Assembly: GCA_963842335.1 (NCBI GenBank)
Contig: CAWJGF010000011.1
Coordinates: forward strand, 62,001 to 126,000
Direction: 5' to 3'
Origin: PALSA-600 sp963842335
GTDB taxonomy: Bacteria; Actinomycetota; Thermoleophilia; Gaiellales; Gaiellaceae
DNA: 64,000 bases
A program made the position numbers and the translations under genes. Position 1 is the stretch's first letter, and each line of letters begins with the position of its first letter. This document shows positions 61,237 to 64,000 of this stretch, one piece after another. The notes below the pieces were generated by a model. The model was given only the letters and a program-made list of their open reading frames with translations. It did not search any database and was not told where the DNA came from.

Positions 61237-61764
61237 TCAGGCTGCGGTTGCGGCGGTCGAGGTCGCGTATGGGGCGAGGTACTGCTCCCACCGCTGCGGG
61301 ATCTTCGGTGTCGCGAGTCGGATGAAGAGCACCGGCGCGGGCGGCCGCGGCCTGACCGTGAGCTGCATGTGGATCTCGTGCGGGAGGCGGTTCCCCTTCC
61401 GCAGGTTGCAGGGCGCACAAGAGGTGACGACGTTCTCCCAGCTCGAGTCTCCGCCGCGCGAGCGCGGGATGACGTGGTCGAGCGTCAGGCGGCCGCCGGT
61501 ATTCCCGCAGTAGACGCATTGCCAGCCGTCACGGGCAAAGAGCGCGCGACGCGAGATCTTCCGCTGCACGAGGCGGGGAACCCTGACGTAGTGCACGAGG
61601 CGAATGACGTGTGGCCACCGGAACGTATCGGTGGCCGAGCGAAGTGGTCGGTCGAGCTCCTCGACCACCTCGGCCTTGCCCTTGAAGACGAGCACGTGGG
61701 CGCGGCGCAGCGAGCACACATTGAGCGGCTCGTAACTCGCATTGAGAACGAGAACCTGCTGCAC
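61237..61764 (-). CDS. HNH endonuclease
   Basis: A 175-residue protein. It starts at GTG 61764 with QQVLVLNASYEPLNVCSLRR, the standard N-terminus of actinobacterial HNH proteins; a His-Asn-His core follows in RDGWQCVYCGNTGGRLTLDH, VIPRSRGGDSSWENVVTSC and APCNLRKGNRLPHEI, including two CxxC zinc pairs. Such stand-alone HNH proteins are widespread and may be DNA-nicking or repair enzymes. No restriction or phage genes nearby. Confidence 0.9.
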   Translation of the reverse strand: MQQVLVLNASYEPLNVCSLRRAHVLVFKGKAEVVEELDRPLRSATDTFRWPHVIRLVHYVRVPRLVQRKISRRALFARDGWQCVYCGNTGGRLTLDHVIPRSRGGDSSWENVVTSCAPCNLRKGNRLPHEIHMQLTVRPRPPAPVLFIRLATPKIPQRWEQYLAPYATSTAATAA

Positions 61765-61814
61765 CCTGCCGGGGAATGTACCCCACCGCACCGCCCTGCA
61801 GCCGGCCGGGGACG

Positions 61815-62297
61815 TCAGCGGCCCATGGCGCGTTCGACGGCCTCCAACTCCTCCGGCGAGAGTGCGACGGAGGCGCGGCCACGATCGAGCTCCTTCATGT
61901 AGATCCGGGCGTAGTCGCGGCCCTGGATCGCGGTGACGACCACTCCGGTGCGCGCCGCATCGAGCAGGGCGAGCGACGCTGACTGATGGCCACCGGTGTC
62001 GCCGTAGGCGTCGTAGCGGACAATCGACGTGTTCATGACGGTCGTGTCGACCCGGCGGTCGACCCGTGCGAGCCCGGCCGCCACCTCGTCGACTGCGCGA
62101 TGCAGGTCGTCGATGCGGCCCTGGAGCGACACCGAGAAATCGACGAGATCCTTGCGGCCCCCGCCGACCAGCACACGCTGCGCGTCCCGGACCCGCCGAA
62201 CCTTGACCCACGCCCACCAGGCAAGACCGAGAGCGATCGCACCCACGACCGCAGCTGCGATCGCCACGGCGAGCGCGGCTGTCGCCGAGATATGCAC
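61815..62297 (-). CDS. DUF4446 family membrane-anchored protein
   Basis: An N-terminal helix LAVAIAAAVVGAIALGLAWW followed by KVRRVRDAQRVLVGGGRKDL, a coiled-coil stretch FSVSLQGRIDDLHRAVDEVA and the conserved block TSIVRYDAYGDTGGHQSASL with VVVTAIQGRDYARIYMKELD, which is the DUF4446 hallmark. 160 residues, complete. The C-terminus SPEELEAVERAMG is helical. Often next to ParB/Ser-Thr kinase-region genes in Firmicutes and Actinobacteria. Function unknown. Confidence 0.9.
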   Translation of the reverse strand: MHISATAALAVAIAAAVVGAIALGLAWWAWVKVRRVRDAQRVLVGGGRKDLVDFSVSLQGRIDDLHRAVDEVAAGLARVDRRVDTTVMNTSIVRYDAYGDTGGHQSASLALLDAARTGVVVTAIQGRDYARIYMKELDRGRASVALSPEELEAVERAMGR

Positions 62298-62298
62298 G

Positions 62299-63447
62299 CT
62301 ACGGCAGAGAGAAGATCGCGGGGAAGCTGGCCTTGTTGTTGTCGGTGTTGTGCTCGCCCGGCACCGGTGCGACGTCGACGAGAATCTGGGTCTTCTGCGC
62401 GAACGGGACGGTTCCGAGATCCGAGAAGGTCACCGACTTCTCTTGCCCCGGATTGATCAGGTCAACCGTCTTCGTCCGCACGATCGCGCCCTGGGTCTTC
62501 TGAATCGTCAGCGTCACCTTGATGCCGACCTCCTGCGAGTCCCCCGAGTCGGCGATCGTCACGACGAACGCGAGGTCGGTCGTGGCCGTGATCGTGTTCT
62601 CGGTCGTCGTCGACAGCGTCTGGTTGCCCGGCTGCGCCTTCACATCGACGATGTTCGTGCCGTGAATGCCCGTCGGCGTGCCGCCCGTCGACGCGCCGCG
62701 CAAGCGCGTGAGGAGCAGCGCCATCGAGCGTTCGGTCATCAGGTCGCGGTTCGCGACGAAGTTCGAGTCGGGCACCGAGACGCCGGTGATCCCTTCATGC
62801 ACCAGGATCACCCTTGTCGGCTCCTTGAAGAGGTCGTCCCACACGACATCACTTGCGACCAGCCGGTCGCCTTGCTGTGAGAGCACCTGCGCCTCGCCGA
62901 CGCCCTTCGAGGTGGGGTTGGCGGCGAACGTTGCGGCCAGGCCCTGCACGCCGCTGACGCGTAGCTGCAACGCCTCGATCATGCGACCCTGCGTGTCGCG
63001 CAAGGGACCGGGCGCGCTCAGCTCTGTCGCGGCCGTGACGTTCTGCCGCTCTTGCTCGGCGAGGCCGTTCAACGTCCGGGCGAGCGACGGCGCCTTGGCC
63101 GCCGGTGTGACGAGCGCATTCGAGACCGCCGTCCCGTTGGCCTGGGAGCTCGCGGCGATCGTGGCGACCTTGCTCATGTAGTGCTGGTACGTGTCGTGCT
63201 TCGAAGTCGACGCGCACGACTGCAGGAGCAGCCCGAAGAAGACGAGGACCGCCACGATGATCGCGATGAGGGCGAGGAGCCGCAGGAGCGGCGTCAGCCC
63301 CTGCGCCGGGCCGGCGGGGCGGCGAGGCCTGCCGCCACGGCCGCCGCGCCGCGGCATGCGCACGCGCGAGGTCGGCTGCGCCTCGGTGGTGGCTGGCTCG
63401 TCCTCGAAGAAGTCGAACTGGATGTCGTCGTCGTCGCGCGGGGCCAT
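62299..63447 (-). CDS. Conserved hypothetical membrane-anchored protein
   Basis: A 382-residue protein: an acidic-aromatic start (RDDDDIQFDFFEDEPA), an Arg/Gly-rich linker (RMPRRGGRGGRPRRP), one helix LLALIAIIVAVLVFFGLLLQ, then an extracellular region with helices (KHDTYQHYMSKVATIAASSQ) and a C-terminal beta domain like CARDB (AFVVTIADSGDSQEVGIKVT, ILVDVAPVPGEHNTDNNKAS). Divergent from a Ser/Thr kinase gene, whose substrate it may be, an inference from position. One base from DUF4446. Confidence 0.78.
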   Translation of the reverse strand: MAPRDDDDIQFDFFEDEPATTEAQPTSRVRMPRRGGRGGRPRRPAGPAQGLTPLLRLLALIAIIVAVLVFFGLLLQSCASTSKHDTYQHYMSKVATIAASSQANGTAVSNALVTPAAKAPSLARTLNGLAEQERQNVTAATELSAPGPLRDTQGRMIEALQLRVSGVQGLAATFAANPTSKGVGEAQVLSQQGDRLVASDVVWDDLFKEPTRVILVHEGITGVSVPDSNFVANRDLMTERSMALLLTRLRGASTGGTPTGIHGTNIVDVKAQPGNQTLSTTTENTITATTDLAFVVTIADSGDSQEVGIKVTLTIQKTQGAIVRTKTVDLINPGQEKSVTFSDLGTVPFAQKTQILVDVAPVPGEHNTDNNKASFPAIFSLP

Positions 63448-63517
63448 TCGGGGTCGAATCTACCGCGTTGCCCGGTCGGAGCAGGGATTCAGATGGCGGC
63501 AACGTACAACCCATGCA

Positions 63518-64000
63518 GTGTCCTCGGCCGCGCTCGCGAACGACCTCTTCCTCGGCCGATACCGGCCGCTGCGGCCCCTGGGCTCGGGAGGAATGGGCCA
63601 CGTCTGGCTCGCGCGCGACGAAAAAAGCGGCCTCGACGTGGCGCTGAAGATCGTCGCCCGCGAGGGCAAGGCGGGCCACCGGGCCGAGCGCGAGGCGCGC
63701 GCCGCCGCCGCCCTGCGGCACAAGCACTGCCAGCGGATCCTCTCGCTCGCGCGCGACCCCGGACACGTCTACATCGCCTACGAATACATCCCCGGCCGAA
63801 CGCTCCGCGAGGCAATGCGCGCCGGGGAGCTCGACGACCGCGGTGCGATCGAAGCTGCCGCGCAGATCGCTGAGGCGCTGGCGCACGCTCACGGCAAGGG
63901 AATCGTCCATCGCGACGTGAAGCCTTCGAACGTGCTGCTCGCCGAATCGCCGGAGATCGACGTCCGGCTACTCGACTTCGGGCTCGCCCAGATGGCCGAG
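63518..64000 (+). CDS. Serine/threonine protein kinase, N-terminal part (partial)
   Basis: A Hanks-type kinase truncated by the window end. Gly-rich loop YRPLRPLGSGGMGHVWLARD, Lys in LDVALKIVAREGKAGHRAER, hinge VYIAYEYIPGRTLREAMRAG, catalytic loop GKGIVHRDVKPSNVLLAESP (HRDVKPSN) and the DFG in VRLLDFGLAQMAE. GTG 63518 is the only start that fits the frame, though the ribosome binding site is weak. Typical of actinobacterial PknA/B-like kinases; C-terminal sensor not visible. Confidence 0.92.
   Translation, partial: MSSAALANDLFLGRYRPLRPLGSGGMGHVWLARDEKSGLDVALKIVAREGKAGHRAEREARAAAALRHKHCQRILSLARDPGHVYIAYEYIPGRTLREAMRAGELDDRGAIEAAAQIAEALAHAHGKGIVHRDVKPSNVLLAESPEIDVRLLDFGLAQMAE

Noticed and set aside
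61237..61764. HNH endonuclease as part of a defence or homing system
   Set aside because: No methylase, intron or toxin-antitoxin neighbour; the N-terminus is that of the common stand-alone actinobacterial HNH family.

Overview
This is a high-GC window with short intergenic gaps, frequent GTG/TTG starts and many 4-base stop/start overlaps (ATGA, GTGA, TTGA). OpcA, F420-type oxidoreductases, a cytochrome-c-fused COX2, a GSI plus a GSII glutamine synthetase, an ANTAR regulator and DUF4446/DUF1707-type proteins point to an actinomycetote. Thermoleophilia (Gaiellales/Solirubrobacterales) is my best guess, but this is inference because no rRNA is present. I see no tRNA, rRNA, CRISPR array or insertion sequence.

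Layout. 1-5.3 kb: a membrane-protein tail and a glycosyltransferase remnant, a MarR-ABC drug-efflux operon, small membrane proteins and a Pro/Thr-rich membrane protein. 5.3-7.6 kb: a GGDEF cyclase divergent from an HD-GYP phosphodiesterase (c-di-GMP turnover). 7.6-15.8 kb: a BI-1-like protein, a truncated response regulator, a PaaK-like ligase, a DDN-like F420 protein, csp and infA, HlyIII, small zinc-ribbon and cold-shock-like proteins, an XRE-TPR regulator and an NlpC/P60 hydrolase. 15.9-25.3 kb: a surface-glycan set (DegT aminotransferase, SDR epimerase, NodB deacetylase, glycosyltransferases, UGM-like flavoprotein). 25.3-29.3 kb: aa3/caa3 oxidase genes ctaC-ctaD-ctaB plus a small membrane protein. 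29.4-42.7 kb: a HisN-like phosphatase, then a long minus-strand run from histidine kinase through FGGY kinase, FAD reductase, tkt, rpiB, tal, pgi, gnd and zwf to opcA, which is an almost complete pentose-phosphate pathway in one transcriptional direction. 42.7-51.3 kb: ABC-F, an LLM oxidoreductase, ClpS, an ANTAR response regulator, VOC/HxlR genes, a GAF/HisKA_2 kinase and membrane proteins. 51.4-59.3 kb: GSI glnA, two tandem-GNAT proteins, an ABC-2 exporter, a CDF cation exporter and GSII glnA. 59.3-64 kb: SIMPL, sulfurtransferase, HNH endonuclease, DUF4446 and the start of a Ser/Thr kinase.

The strongest candidate for something new is a shared leader-RNA switch. The two unrelated glutamine synthetase genes each have an intrinsic terminator ending only about 25-40 nt before their start codon. 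Directly in front of each sits the same 17-nt hairpin (TGAGRCRATGAGGYCTC) with a six-base loop, and one base pair co-varies between the copies. The 3' arm of this hairpin is the 5' arm of the terminator, so the two structures exclude each other. This is the logic of ANTAR antitermination, and an ANTAR response regulator plus a HisKA_2 kinase are encoded between 46 and 50 kb. A second unusual feature is a chain of three 4-5-codon mini-ORFs linked by TGATG overlaps between ctaD and ctaB.

Data quality matters here. In the first 25 kb most conserved genes carry single-base frameshifts, whereas from 25 to 64 kb only ctaB and the GSII gene do. The broken genes on the left are therefore more likely indel errors than a real graveyard of pseudogenes, although two apparent deletions (about 212 and about 8,840) need separate checking.
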